From Streptomyces sp. adm13(2018) (GTDB taxonomy: Bacteria; Actinomycetota; Actinomycetes; Streptomycetales; Streptomycetaceae): DNA of 36,750 bases. The notes under the pieces are model-generated. The model worked only from the letters and a program-made list of their open reading frames with translations, searched no databases and was not told where the DNA came from. The translations under genes and the position numbers were made by a program. Numbering within the stretch: position 1 is the first letter of the stretch; the number at the start of each line of letters is the position of its first letter. This document shows, piece by piece, positions 5,747-14,274 of the stretch. The stretch is taken from the NCBI RefSeq assembly GCF_008042145.1, contig NZ_RDBH01000065.1, positions 1 through 36,750 on the forward strand, read 5' to 3'.

Positions 5747-6430
5747 TCAGGCGATCTTGTAGGTGAAGCCGAAGGAGGCGTAGTCGCCGTTGGCCCAGGT
5801 GAAGGGCGTGGTGGCACGCCACTCGGTGGCCGCGCTGCCGGTGGCCGTGGTCGGACTGATGCCGACCAGGTAGGTGCCACCGCCGTTGATGCGGCAGATG
5901 CCCGAGTAGTAGGCGAGGCCGGCGTCACTGCACATTGCCGAACCGGCCCAGAACATGTTCGAGTTCGGCAGGGCGGCGGCCGTGAACGGCAGGCCCCAGC
6001 GCAGGCCGCCCGACCCGAACGTCGTCGTGCTGCCAGCGACAAAGGAGATCCGGGTGTGGCATTCGTCGCCGTTGAGGGTGTACTCGGCGTCGATCAGGCC
6101 GTTGCCGAGCGCGGCGCCGCCACCCGATGCGGCGTAGGTCGGCGTGTAGGCGGTCCATGCAGAACCGGACCCGGAGGCGAACCGGCCCCAGCACGCCCAG
6201 CCGCCGGCCTGCGAGACGGTGATGACGACGACGTCCCCCGCCTTGGCGCCCACGTAGGGTTCCATGCGGCGGGCGACGATTCCGTCGGTCGTTGTGACGG
6301 TGCCATCCGAGCCGACCGTGGCGACGACCGCATGGCGCCAGTCCGCACCCCGGATGCCCGGGTCCGCTGCCGCGGCCCGCTTGCTCTCCGCCGTCAGCGC
6401 CTCAACGAGACTGACCCCGAGCGACGTCAT
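5747..6430 (-). CDS. Putative minor tail / tail tip protein
   Basis: The 227-aa protein begins with a helical segment (MTSLGVSLVEALTAESKRAA), followed by a small beta domain (VVATVGSDGTVTTTDGIVAR) and then a Gly/Ser/Thr-rich beta region to the C-terminus (GGLRWGLPFTAAALPNSNMF; CRINGGGTYLVGISPTTATG). The domain order, a short OB-like N-terminal part followed by a jelly-roll-like distal part, resembles baseplate or tail-tip fibres of Streptomyces phages, which bind the host. ATG at 6430 overlaps the TGA of the upstream DUF5047-like gene (ATGA). No enzyme motif is evident. Confidence 0.7.
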   Translation of the reverse strand: MTSLGVSLVEALTAESKRAAAADPGIRGADWRHAVVATVGSDGTVTTTDGIVARRMEPYVGAKAGDVVVITVSQAGGWACWGRFASGSGSAWTAYTPTYAASGGGAALGNGLIDAEYTLNGDECHTRISFVAGSTTTFGSGGLRWGLPFTAAALPNSNMFWAGSAMCSDAGLAYYSGICRINGGGTYLVGISPTTATGSAATEWRATTPFTWANGDYASFGFTYKIA

Positions 6431-7518
6431 GAGCCCTCCTTAGCGGAGACCGTCTGCACCGTGAAAGCCCCGCCGGCAGTGAGGGGCACCGTGAAGGAGG
6501 AGACCTGGTGCAGCTCCCGTGTCCCGTCCGGATAGACCACGCGGAGGACATCGCCCGGAGCCAGGGCAGGGTTCGGCAGGGTGGACAGATCGGCTCGCGC
6601 GTTCGGCGCCTTCGCGGACCGCAGCAGCACGGTGGCCGCCTGGGTGCAGGCGCCGGTCGTGAGAAGGGTCGTAGAGGAGTGGAATGTGGGCCGCCTGCCG
6701 AACGGGCCTCCCCAGTAGGTGCTTGAGGTGGGGTCGGAATCGGTGACGAGCGCCGACACGGGGGCGGCGCCGGTCTCGGTGGATTCGCCGCGGGCGTGGA
6801 CCGCGTTGAAGACGCCGTCGGCGGAGGTGCCGCGGACCGCCGAGATGTACACGCCGCCCTCCCCGCCGGCGACCGTCCACACCGGGGTGGCGGTGGTGAT
6901 GTCGGGGAACTCCTGGATCACGAACTGACCGTCTGCGTCGCAGTACACCTGGGCGCCCAGAACAGCTGCGATCTCCTGTGCGGCAACCCACGGGTCGTCG
7001 CCGACATCCCACGTGCGGGCCCCGATCGCCGCGTCGACGACCGTGCTGACGACGGCGGCGTCCGGGATGCTCCGCAGCACGAGCGCGGAGATCGCGGCCA
7101 CCGCAGTCCCCGTCGCCCGGTAGGGTGCGATGAACTTGTCGTCGGAGACGACGCATTCCAGGCTCTTGCCGCCCAGGGACACCGGCCCGATGTCGACATC
7201 TCCCTCGACCTCGTCGATGCGGAAGACACCGAGCGGCACGAGTTCGGGCGAGCCGTCGGAGTAGCGCACGCCGCGGCTGATCCGCAGCCGGGCCCCGTTG
7301 GTCAGGATCTCGTCCAGCGGGCTGCGCGGGATCAGGTTCAGGTCAAGGGCGCTGACCGTGCAGGTGCGACGGCACACCGACCGCTGGTCGACCGTGACCG
7401 ACCCGCCCTCATGGTCGAGACGGTCGGCGCTGCCGTCGGTGCGCAGGAGGACGACCTCGGTCACGGGCACGTGGTCCTCGGCAAGGGTGGCCAGGAACCG
7501 ATCGGAAACCGGATACAC
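6427..7518 (-). CDS. DUF5047-like phage tail protein
   Basis: The 363-aa protein starts VYPVSDRFLATLAEDHVPVT from a GTG at 7518. Features that match my recollection of DUF5047 are the opening YPVS-RFL, the 'LLRTDGSADRLDHEGGSVTVD' strand pair, RRTCTVSALDLNLIPRSPLD, ARLRISRGVRYSDGSPELVP and LGVFRIDEVEGDVD. The C-terminal half carries PWVAAQEIAAVLGAQVYCDA, typical of baseplate hub proteins, and a final beta domain. The family occurs in actinophage tails next to the distal tail protein, and likely forms part of the tail tip. The GTG is one base after the TGA of the upstream gene, so the start is firm; a longer frame into the upstream gene is only shadow. Confidence 0.82.
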   Translation of the reverse strand: MYPVSDRFLATLAEDHVPVTEVVLLRTDGSADRLDHEGGSVTVDQRSVCRRTCTVSALDLNLIPRSPLDEILTNGARLRISRGVRYSDGSPELVPLGVFRIDEVEGDVDIGPVSLGGKSLECVVSDDKFIAPYRATGTAVAAISALVLRSIPDAAVVSTVVDAAIGARTWDVGDDPWVAAQEIAAVLGAQVYCDADGQFVIQEFPDITTATPVWTVAGGEGGVYISAVRGTSADGVFNAVHARGESTETGAAPVSALVTDSDPTSSTYWGGPFGRRPTFHSSTTLLTTGACTQAATVLLRSAKAPNARADLSTLPNPALAPGDVLRVVYPDGTRELHQVSSFTVPLTAGGAFTVQTVSAKEGS

Positions 7519-7519
7519 G

Positions 7520-9751
7520 TCACTCTCCGATCGGCCGGTTGAGGTAGACGTCCTCCCACGTGGCATACCGAGCCAGACCGTCGGCCCACGAGCCGTTCTC
7601 TGTAAGGAAGTCCTGCCAGGTGCGGCCCGCAGACCCGGCGACGCCGACCGTGGTCGGCATGTCGGCCTCCCGCAGCGGCAGCTGCCACTCCCGCCACGGC
7701 TCCGGGGCGTAGGGCGTGACCCGCGCTTCGTCGATCTGGGCGACGTTGACGTACATGTCGGAGACGCCCATGCCGGGCATCGCCTGCCAGAGCAGCACGG
7801 TCCCGGAGTCGAGCAGCCAGTGCAGGGCTTCGCGTTCCTCGTCGGTCCGCGTCCAGACCGCGAGGTTGCCCTCCAGTCCGCCGCGTACATCCGACAGCAC
7901 CACCGAGTTGCGGCGGCCCCGGACGCGGTACTCGGTCTGTGCGATCGGGCGCTGCCAGCTCGGGCCTGCCTTGACCAGGAGACGCAGGTTCCGCTGCGGA
8001 TTGCCCGGGTCCTTCAGCCAGCATTCATTGCTGTCGGCGAGGCTGATCGTGACCGTGCTCGACGTGCGGTTCGCTGCCAGGGTGGCGCCTGGGGCGAGAG
8101 CCTCCATGTAGTAGTAGACCGGCACGCCGAGAGGCGCCTCATAGTCCTCGACCACCACCGTGGTGGAGGTGACCGCCACACCGGAGATCAGGCCCGACGA
8201 TCCGCGGACCAGGGTCCGGCGGCCGTCCGGGGTGACCCGCCACAAGGTGAGGGCATCCCCGAGAGTCAGCTCCCGGAACGTGATGCGGGAGCTGCCGGTG
8301 GAGTCGTCCGGTTCGACCTCGCCCGTCGGCAGGGCCGCCCAGATCGCCCCGACATCGAGCCGCATCACCGACGCGGGCGCCGTCGCGGCGACAGTCCACT
8401 CGAAGGCCACCTGCGTGGCCCCCGCCGGCCGGACATGGTCGTCGATGAGGTTCCACCAGCCCGGAGTGGGTGCCGGGCTGGCCGGCACCGACGTCACGCC
8501 GAGGCTGACGTTCGCCGCGTCGTACCAGCGCAGGCCGCGCGTCAGAGTCCACCCGCCCGCGGTGACCGTCACGTGCATCGAGGACCGGAACGAATCCTCC
8601 CCCGCCGGCAGCGGATACCGGCCCGACCGGATCACCGACGACGTCGCCGTAGCCGACGTGACCGTCATCGCGTAGAAAGCGTCGATCGACGGCGCCCACG
8701 GCGAAGTACGGGCCAGCGTGGCCACCCCGGAGACGACCGTCCACGTTCCCACTCCCGCCTCGAAAGACGTGTCGGAGTAGGGGATGACAGAGCCCGTCAC
8801 CAGGACGGGGGCGATGGTGATGGCCGACGTGTCGGTCCGCAGCACCTGGCCCGCCGTGGCGCCCGTCAGACCGAACGCGACCGACGCGTAGACGGCTGTG
8901 GGTGGCGCCACAGCGGAGACGGACTGCATGTAGTAGTTCGTGCCGGGCGCCGCCAGATTCGCCCGGGTCGCCTGGATCTGGGAGTGCGCCGCATCGTAGA
9001 AGCGGAGCTCCAGCCACGCCGTCGACCCGGAAGTCGGCGGGTTGAGGTGCGAGGTGGCCATGTACTCCTGGCCGGGCGTGACCGTCGGCTGCTCGGTGCA
9101 CCGGAAGCTGGCGTCACCGTTCGCGGTGACCGTCATCGCGGCGACCGTCCCGCCGCCCACATAGTTGATCGTGGGCCAGGAGACCGGCGGGACCGCCCGG
9201 GCGATCGAGCAGTTGGAGACGGCGACATACGGCCAGTTCGACGCCTGCTCGTGGCTCTCCGCACCATGCGTCAGCAGATTGCCCACCGTGCGGACTGGCA
9301 GGCCGAGATACACGTTCTCCAGGTAGGAGGACACGGCGCCGGCCGCGGGCGTCGACGAGAAGACGACCTGCGCCCGGGCTGCCGTAGCAGGAGCCGTGGC
9401 TGTGACCCCGATGCGGTGCCACGACGCCGACGCCGACGATGTCGTCAGCGACCAGCTGATGCTGATCTCCGCATGCCCCGACGTCAGCCACCGGATCCCG
9501 ATCCGCTCCGGGACTGTGCCGCCTGCCGCGTCCGCGAACACCTGATAGTCGGTGCCCTCGTTCACCAGGTAGAACGCCAGCGTCCGGGACTGCATCTCGC
9601 CGGCCGCCACCGACTTCATGGTCAGGCAGCCGTCGCCAACCCGGCCGCCCGTGCCCATGAGGAGTGTGCAGTTTTGCTTCGGAGTCCAGCCGGTGATCGC
9701 CGGGTCCATCGACGACGTCGACTCGCTGAGCATGTTGCCGGGGATCGCCAT
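7520..9751 (-). CDS. Minor tail protein with carbohydrate-binding-like domains
   Basis: The 743-aa protein directly follows the tape measure gene, where siphoviruses carry the distal tail or tail-tip proteins. Residues about 1-500 contain three tandem beta-sandwich units, each with a pattern such as 'TPGQEYMATSHLNP ... WLELRFYDAAH' and 'GWTLTRGLRWYDAANVSLGV', resembling carbohydrate-binding (CBM4/9-like) modules. The C-terminal 150 residues (SWQRPIAQTEYRVRGRRNSV, then WTRTDEEREALHWLLDSG) look like the distal-tail fold that closes the tube. Host-surface sugar binding is inferred from the repeated modules. ATG at 9751 lies 3 bases after the tape measure stop. Confidence 0.78.
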   Translation of the reverse strand: MAIPGNMLSESTSSMDPAITGWTPKQNCTLLMGTGGRVGDGCLTMKSVAAGEMQSRTLAFYLVNEGTDYQVFADAAGGTVPERIGIRWLTSGHAEISISWSLTTSSASASWHRIGVTATAPATAARAQVVFSSTPAAGAVSSYLENVYLGLPVRTVGNLLTHGAESHEQASNWPYVAVSNCSIARAVPPVSWPTINYVGGGTVAAMTVTANGDASFRCTEQPTVTPGQEYMATSHLNPPTSGSTAWLELRFYDAAHSQIQATRANLAAPGTNYYMQSVSAVAPPTAVYASVAFGLTGATAGQVLRTDTSAITIAPVLVTGSVIPYSDTSFEAGVGTWTVVSGVATLARTSPWAPSIDAFYAMTVTSATATSSVIRSGRYPLPAGEDSFRSSMHVTVTAGGWTLTRGLRWYDAANVSLGVTSVPASPAPTPGWWNLIDDHVRPAGATQVAFEWTVAATAPASVMRLDVGAIWAALPTGEVEPDDSTGSSRITFRELTLGDALTLWRVTPDGRRTLVRGSSGLISGVAVTSTTVVVEDYEAPLGVPVYYYMEALAPGATLAANRTSSTVTISLADSNECWLKDPGNPQRNLRLLVKAGPSWQRPIAQTEYRVRGRRNSVVLSDVRGGLEGNLAVWTRTDEEREALHWLLDSGTVLLWQAMPGMGVSDMYVNVAQIDEARVTPYAPEPWREWQLPLREADMPTTVGVAGSAGRTWQDFLTENGSWADGLARYATWEDVYLNRPIGE

Positions 9752-9754
9752 GCC

Positions 9755-12700
9755 CTACCCCCTTCTGCCTGCTCGTGCCGCATCGATCGCAGGCCTCAGC
9801 GTGTTCGACACCTGCAGGTTCGCCCGGTCATCGACGTAGGCGGCGAACTCGCGACCGTCGACGACGAGGGCGAGCGCGTCGCCTGGCTGCAGTCCGCCCG
9901 ATCCCTGGTTCGCCACCCGGGTGAGGGCGTTGGCCTGTGCCGTGGTGAAGACGGGCTCGGGCCGGCCGGTGCCGTTGTAGGCCAGGTTGAGGCCGGGCTG
10001 GAGGTAGCCGCCGCTGTCGTATGTTCCCTGGTAGGCGTAGTGGTGCGTGAAGAGCTTGTCGTTCCAGGCGCGGGCCCCCTTCCCGATCACCACTCCGTCG
10101 CCGCCGCGAGACTCGACGTTGACGCCGTTGATGGTTCCAGCGGTGTGGCCGACGCCTGCGTTCGTGATGCCGATGCGGTAGGGGCTGCGGCCGTTGAGGA
10201 CCCATCCGGGCGGGGCGGTCTTGCCCGAGAAGGAGCCTGTAGCCCACCTGCGGTGAGGGTCCTGGCCGCGGATCACGGACTCGACGGCGGACACGAGACC
10301 CGAGCAGTCCCAGCTCGGGTTGCCGTTGCCGCCCCACTGGTAGGGCAGGCCGGCCTGCGTTCGCGCCCAGGCCAGACCTCGGGCGAAGCCGCCGCCACCG
10401 ATGCCGACCTGTCCGAGCCGCTTGTCGGCTTCCCCAGAGAACCCCAGGATCGTCTTCACGATCTTGCGGGGGATGCCGGTCACCATGTCGCGGTACAGCG
10501 ACGCCGAGCCGGAGATCCGCTTGATCAGCGGTTCCACTACGGCGTTCAGGCCTGCCGTCGCGGAGGCCTTCACGCCGTCCTTAAGCCACGACGCCCCTGC
10601 CTGGGCCAGGTCGACCACCTTGGACGAGGCGCTGCCCACCCAGTCGAAGATGCCGCCCTTCGCGAACCCCTGGTACTGGTCCAGCGGCTTCCCGGCCATA
10701 GCTGCCCGGTTCACGGCATGCAGGCGGGCCCGCTCGTAGGGGTCGCGCATGGCTTCGGAGACGTAGACGCCTTCGCCGCGGCGCATGGGGACGAGCTGGT
10801 CGTCGCCCTGCCGGAACGACGACTGGCCCGGCAAAATGCCGCCGCGGGCCCAGCCCTTGGTCTCCATCCTCTCGATCTCGGGGGCGCCGAACGCCTTGGC
10901 GATCATGTTCCACGTCGGCACGATGCCCGCGTTGTAGACCTTGTCGATGATGAAGCGCACCGGCTTCTTCGCGATGTCGGCGACCTTCGACCAGGCCCGG
11001 TCGATGAAGCCGCGGGTGGAGTCGAAGCTCTTCCCGACGGCCTCGATGCCCGTCTTGATGTTGGCGAAGGCGGGTTTCAGGGCCTTCTGCCACAGCCAGC
11101 CGGCCTTGTCGCCAATCCAGCTGAAGACCGGCTTGAGGATGCTGTCCCACACCCACTTCGCTGCGTCGCCGAGCTGCCGAAAGCCCTTCTTCAAGTTCTC
11201 AAAGGCCGGCCGGACGCCGTTCTCCCACAACCACTTTGCGGCCGCGCCAATCGCGGTGAAGATCGGCGACAGGATGTTCTTCCACAGCCACGTGGCGTCG
11301 CGTGCGATGCCCTCGAACGTGGGCTTGAAGACCTTCTCCCACAGCCACTCGGCGACCGCGGCCAGCGCCTTGAAAGCGAGGACCAGAGGTGCGATCAGGA
11401 TCGTGAGAATGGCCGTGAACAGGACCGCAGCCGCGTCCGCGATGAACCCGAACACCGGCTTGAGAATGGTCTCCCACAGCCATACCGCGGCCTCCGCGAC
11501 CGCCTTGAATGCGGTCACGAGGCCCTCGAAGACGGGCTTGAGGACGTTCTCCCACGCCCACTGGGCCGCGACCTGGATGCCCTTCCACACCGCCTGGACC
11601 GTGTTCCGGAACCAGTCGAAGTTCTTGTAGGCGTAGACGACGGCTGCGACCAGGGCGATGATCCCGAGGATGATCAGCGTGATCGGGTTGGCGGCCATCA
11701 CCAGGTTGAACGCGATCATCGCCAACGTCCACAGCTTCGTCACGACCCACGCCGCGTACATCAGCTGGATCAGCCACGGCAGCGTCTCGGCGATGCTCGC
11801 GAGAGCAGACGCCACGGCTCCCAGCGCCTTGAGAATCGGCCCGGACAGCGGGGATGCTGCCCTCGCGATCTCGTACAAGGCGCTGCCGATGGCACCGAAC
11901 GCGCCCGCGATGATCGGCGCCTGCTGGGCCGAGTAGGACAGGAAGCGCTCGAACTTGTCGCTTCCCTTCAGGCTCGTGCCCCAGGCCGCGAACCGGCCTG
12001 TGATGGCCTGCATGCGGTCACTGATCGACTGCATGTGCGGCAGGAACGCGTCGATGATGCCGGCCATGCCCTTGAAGATGCGGCCGAACGACACACCCAG
12101 GCCCTCTGTGGCCGGCCCCACCGACCCGGCCAGCTCCGCCTTGAACTGCTTCCACCACGGCGACTTGAAGCCGCGGGAAACCCGGTCCTGCAGTCGTCCG
12201 ATCGCCTCCGCGGCAGCCAGGACGAACGGGGTCAGCCCGGGAAGCGAGTTCTTGAGGCCATTCAGCGCCCGGGTGAAGATCGGCATTACGGCAGGCTGGA
12301 GCGACTCCGACCATGCCGTGAAAGCCGAACGCAGTGAAGTGAAGGCGTCGAACGTCGCCCGCGCCGCAGGGGTGAGCTTCGCCAGGGACTGCTCGTACTT
12401 GGCCTGTGCAATGGCAGCCTGATCTATCCCCCCGGCCGCGGCGGCTGCTGCCGACTGCTGGGCGGAGGCGATCTGACGCTGCGCGGAAGCGATGGAGTCG
12501 GCTGCGGACTGCTGTGCGGCGGCCAGGCTCTCCTGGGCCCGGGCAACCGACCGGGCGCCGTCCTCCTGGACACGGATCACGTTGCGCTGGGACTCGGCAA
12601 CCTTCTCCTGGGCCTCAGCGATATCGCGCTGGGACTGGACCTGCTGGCGGGCGGCATCCTTGCGGGCGTCACCGAGGGCCTTCTGCTGCTCGGTGACAGC

Positions 12701-14221
12701 GCTCTCGGCTTCCGCGATCTGTTCCTGAGCGGACTTGACCGCCTCCGAGCCCTCGACGCCGGCCTTGTCGGCGGCCGCCTTCTCGGCCGTGAGGCGCTTC
12801 GTCTCCGCCCGCTGTTCTTTCAGTCGCTGTACGGCCTGGTCGTAGGCCAGCTGAGCCCGCTGTTGCTCGAGAAGGGTCGCCTTGGACCCCTTCGCGGTCG
12901 CAGCGCGCAGCCGCGCCTGGGCCTCCTGCACGGACAGCACCGCGTCCTGCTCGGACAGCTGAGCGTTCGTGAGCCGGTCGCCCAGCTCCGCCAGCTCCAG
13001 AGCGGCGTCCTTGCGGGCCTGGGTGAGGTCCAGCTGCGCCTGACGGGCGGAGCGCTGAGAGTCCGCCAGGGACTCCTCGGCCCGAGCGACCCGCTCCGCG
13101 GCGTCCAACTGGCGGTCGGCGGCCTGCTGCACCGCATCGGCGAGAGCCTGCCGGGCCTGAGCTACTTCCTGCACTGCACGGGTGTTGGCGTCGGCGGCCG
13201 ACCGGACGGCGTCGGATACCGATTCCTCGGCCTGACGGATCTGACGGGCGGCGTTGCGGTGAGCGGTGGCGAGAGCCTGCTGGGCCCCTGCCAACTGCAG
13301 GGCAGACGACGCCCCGCGGGAGGACGTCTGCGCGCCGCGCAGTGAGGACGTGGTGGCAGCATCCTGAGCGGCCTTCTGGGCCTGCAGCGCGCCCGCGATA
13401 CCGATGATCGCGGGCACTGCCACGGCCGCGAGGGCGCCCACGCCGACAGTCGCGGCCACGGCCGCCGAAGCGATCGCTCCGATCCCTGCAGCGATAACGG
13501 GAATCGCGGGAATCGCGGCCAGGCCGCCTATCGCCACAGCAAGGTGGAGGACCGCAGACGTGGCGCCGGCCGTGTCGACGTCGATGCGGGCCCGCTTCCC
13601 GTCGACGGCGTCGATGGCCGCATGCACGGCGCCGAGCTCGGCCAGCGCCCTCGCCGTGTCCGCCCGGACCTGGACGTTCGGGTGGCTGGCGCCGAGCCGG
13701 GTCAGCTCCGCCTCGATGAGACGGATCTCGGCCCGCGCATCGGTGGCCTCGATGTCGATGCCGATGCGCTGGTCGGCCAGCGTCTCCATGCGGAAACGCA
13801 GCGCTTGAAGGTCAGAGTCCGCCTCGGACGTATCCGCGTCGATCGTGAGCCGCGGAAGCGACCTGAAAGCGGCTTCTAGGTGAGTCCTAAGGGCCCTGGA
13901 AAAGGCGCCGGCGGTCTCGTCGCCCTGACGGGTGGCGGCAGGCCGGGCGGTACGGCCCGCTTGGTTGACTCCGTCACGGACTGAGTCCCGCAGAGACGCG
14001 GTGAGGCGGGTCGCGATCTGCTGCCCGATCTCCTCCCCGATCCGCAGGCCGACGTCCCCGACCTGCCGCTGCATGGCCGGACCGAAGCTTCGCCCCGCCG
14101 CAGTGCCGGCGTCCTCCCCAGCGCGGGTCGCTGCGGGCACAAGAGCTGCCCGCAGCTGGGTGTAGATGCCGCGGGTGTTCGGGACGACATCGACTTCGAC
14201 AGAGCCGACCTGGATCGCCAT
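9755..14221 (-). CDS. Tape measure protein with NlpC/P60-like domain
   Basis: At 1488 aa this is the longest gene. It sets tail length; at the usual 1.5 angstrom per residue the upper bound is about 220 nm. Order: polar N-terminus; hydrophobic stretch at about 222-280; long Ala/Gln/Arg coiled coil at about 280-620; further hydrophobic segments at about 830-870; seven Trp-rich repeats (WLWExxLKPxF type) at about 888-1046; then an NlpC/P60-like domain with DCSGL (C1306) and GVGHTAG (H1359), as in phage peptidases that cut peptidoglycan during DNA entry; last a short C-terminal segment. ATG at 14221 has GGGAGG 7 bases upstream. It lies directly after the tail chaperones. Confidence 0.95.
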   Translation of the reverse strand: MAIQVGSVEVDVVPNTRGIYTQLRAALVPAATRAGEDAGTAAGRSFGPAMQRQVGDVGLRIGEEIGQQIATRLTASLRDSVRDGVNQAGRTARPAATRQGDETAGAFSRALRTHLEAAFRSLPRLTIDADTSEADSDLQALRFRMETLADQRIGIDIEATDARAEIRLIEAELTRLGASHPNVQVRADTARALAELGAVHAAIDAVDGKRARIDVDTAGATSAVLHLAVAIGGLAAIPAIPVIAAGIGAIASAAVAATVGVGALAAVAVPAIIGIAGALQAQKAAQDAATTSSLRGAQTSSRGASSALQLAGAQQALATAHRNAARQIRQAEESVSDAVRSAADANTRAVQEVAQARQALADAVQQAADRQLDAAERVARAEESLADSQRSARQAQLDLTQARKDAALELAELGDRLTNAQLSEQDAVLSVQEAQARLRAATAKGSKATLLEQQRAQLAYDQAVQRLKEQRAETKRLTAEKAAADKAGVEGSEAVKSAQEQIAEAESAVTEQQKALGDARKDAARQQVQSQRDIAEAQEKVAESQRNVIRVQEDGARSVARAQESLAAAQQSAADSIASAQRQIASAQQSAAAAAAGGIDQAAIAQAKYEQSLAKLTPAARATFDAFTSLRSAFTAWSESLQPAVMPIFTRALNGLKNSLPGLTPFVLAAAEAIGRLQDRVSRGFKSPWWKQFKAELAGSVGPATEGLGVSFGRIFKGMAGIIDAFLPHMQSISDRMQAITGRFAAWGTSLKGSDKFERFLSYSAQQAPIIAGAFGAIGSALYEIARAASPLSGPILKALGAVASALASIAETLPWLIQLMYAAWVVTKLWTLAMIAFNLVMAANPITLIILGIIALVAAVVYAYKNFDWFRNTVQAVWKGIQVAAQWAWENVLKPVFEGLVTAFKAVAEAAVWLWETILKPVFGFIADAAAVLFTAILTILIAPLVLAFKALAAVAEWLWEKVFKPTFEGIARDATWLWKNILSPIFTAIGAAAKWLWENGVRPAFENLKKGFRQLGDAAKWVWDSILKPVFSWIGDKAGWLWQKALKPAFANIKTGIEAVGKSFDSTRGFIDRAWSKVADIAKKPVRFIIDKVYNAGIVPTWNMIAKAFGAPEIERMETKGWARGGILPGQSSFRQGDDQLVPMRRGEGVYVSEAMRDPYERARLHAVNRAAMAGKPLDQYQGFAKGGIFDWVGSASSKVVDLAQAGASWLKDGVKASATAGLNAVVEPLIKRISGSASLYRDMVTGIPRKIVKTILGFSGEADKRLGQVGIGGGGFARGLAWARTQAGLPYQWGGNGNPSWDCSGLVSAVESVIRGQDPHRRWATGSFSGKTAPPGWVLNGRSPYRIGITNAGVGHTAGTINGVNVESRGGDGVVIGKGARAWNDKLFTHHYAYQGTYDSGGYLQPGLNLAYNGTGRPEPVFTTAQANALTRVANQGSGGLQPGDALALVVDGREFAAYVDDRANLQVSNTLRPAIDAARAGRRG
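11080..11560 (-). repeat. Trp-rich protein repeats in the tape measure gene
   Basis: Seven copies of a motif close to W-L-W-E-x-I-L-K-P-x-F are coded here, starting with WAWENVLKPVF and ending with WLWQKALKPAF. Distances between first Trp residues are 26, 45, 19, 19, 26 and 19. Periodic Trp/Phe repeats are known from other tape measure proteins and are thought to register with tail-tube rings. Confidence 0.7.
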
Positions 14222-14234
14222 CGGAAGGCCTCCC

Positions 14235-14274
14235 CTCCGCGCGTCAGACCGCGCCTCCGCGCGTCAGGCCGCGC
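14235..14274. repeat. Tandem 20-bp repeat at the 3' end of the chaperone gene
   Basis: CTCCGCGCGTCAGACCGCGC at 14235-14254 is followed directly by a copy with one change (A to G) at 14255-14274, and a third copy starts (CTCCG) and breaks off. On the minus strand the unit contains TGA, so the stop codon of the chaperone frame at 14264-14266 is repeated 20 bases later. Confidence 0.8.

Noticed and set aside
7298-12337. A 1679-codon open frame on the plus strand opposite the tail genes
   Set aside because: It is Arg/Asp/Gly-rich throughout with no domain, and mirrors the codon pattern of the minus-strand tape measure and tail genes; high GC makes such antisense frames common.
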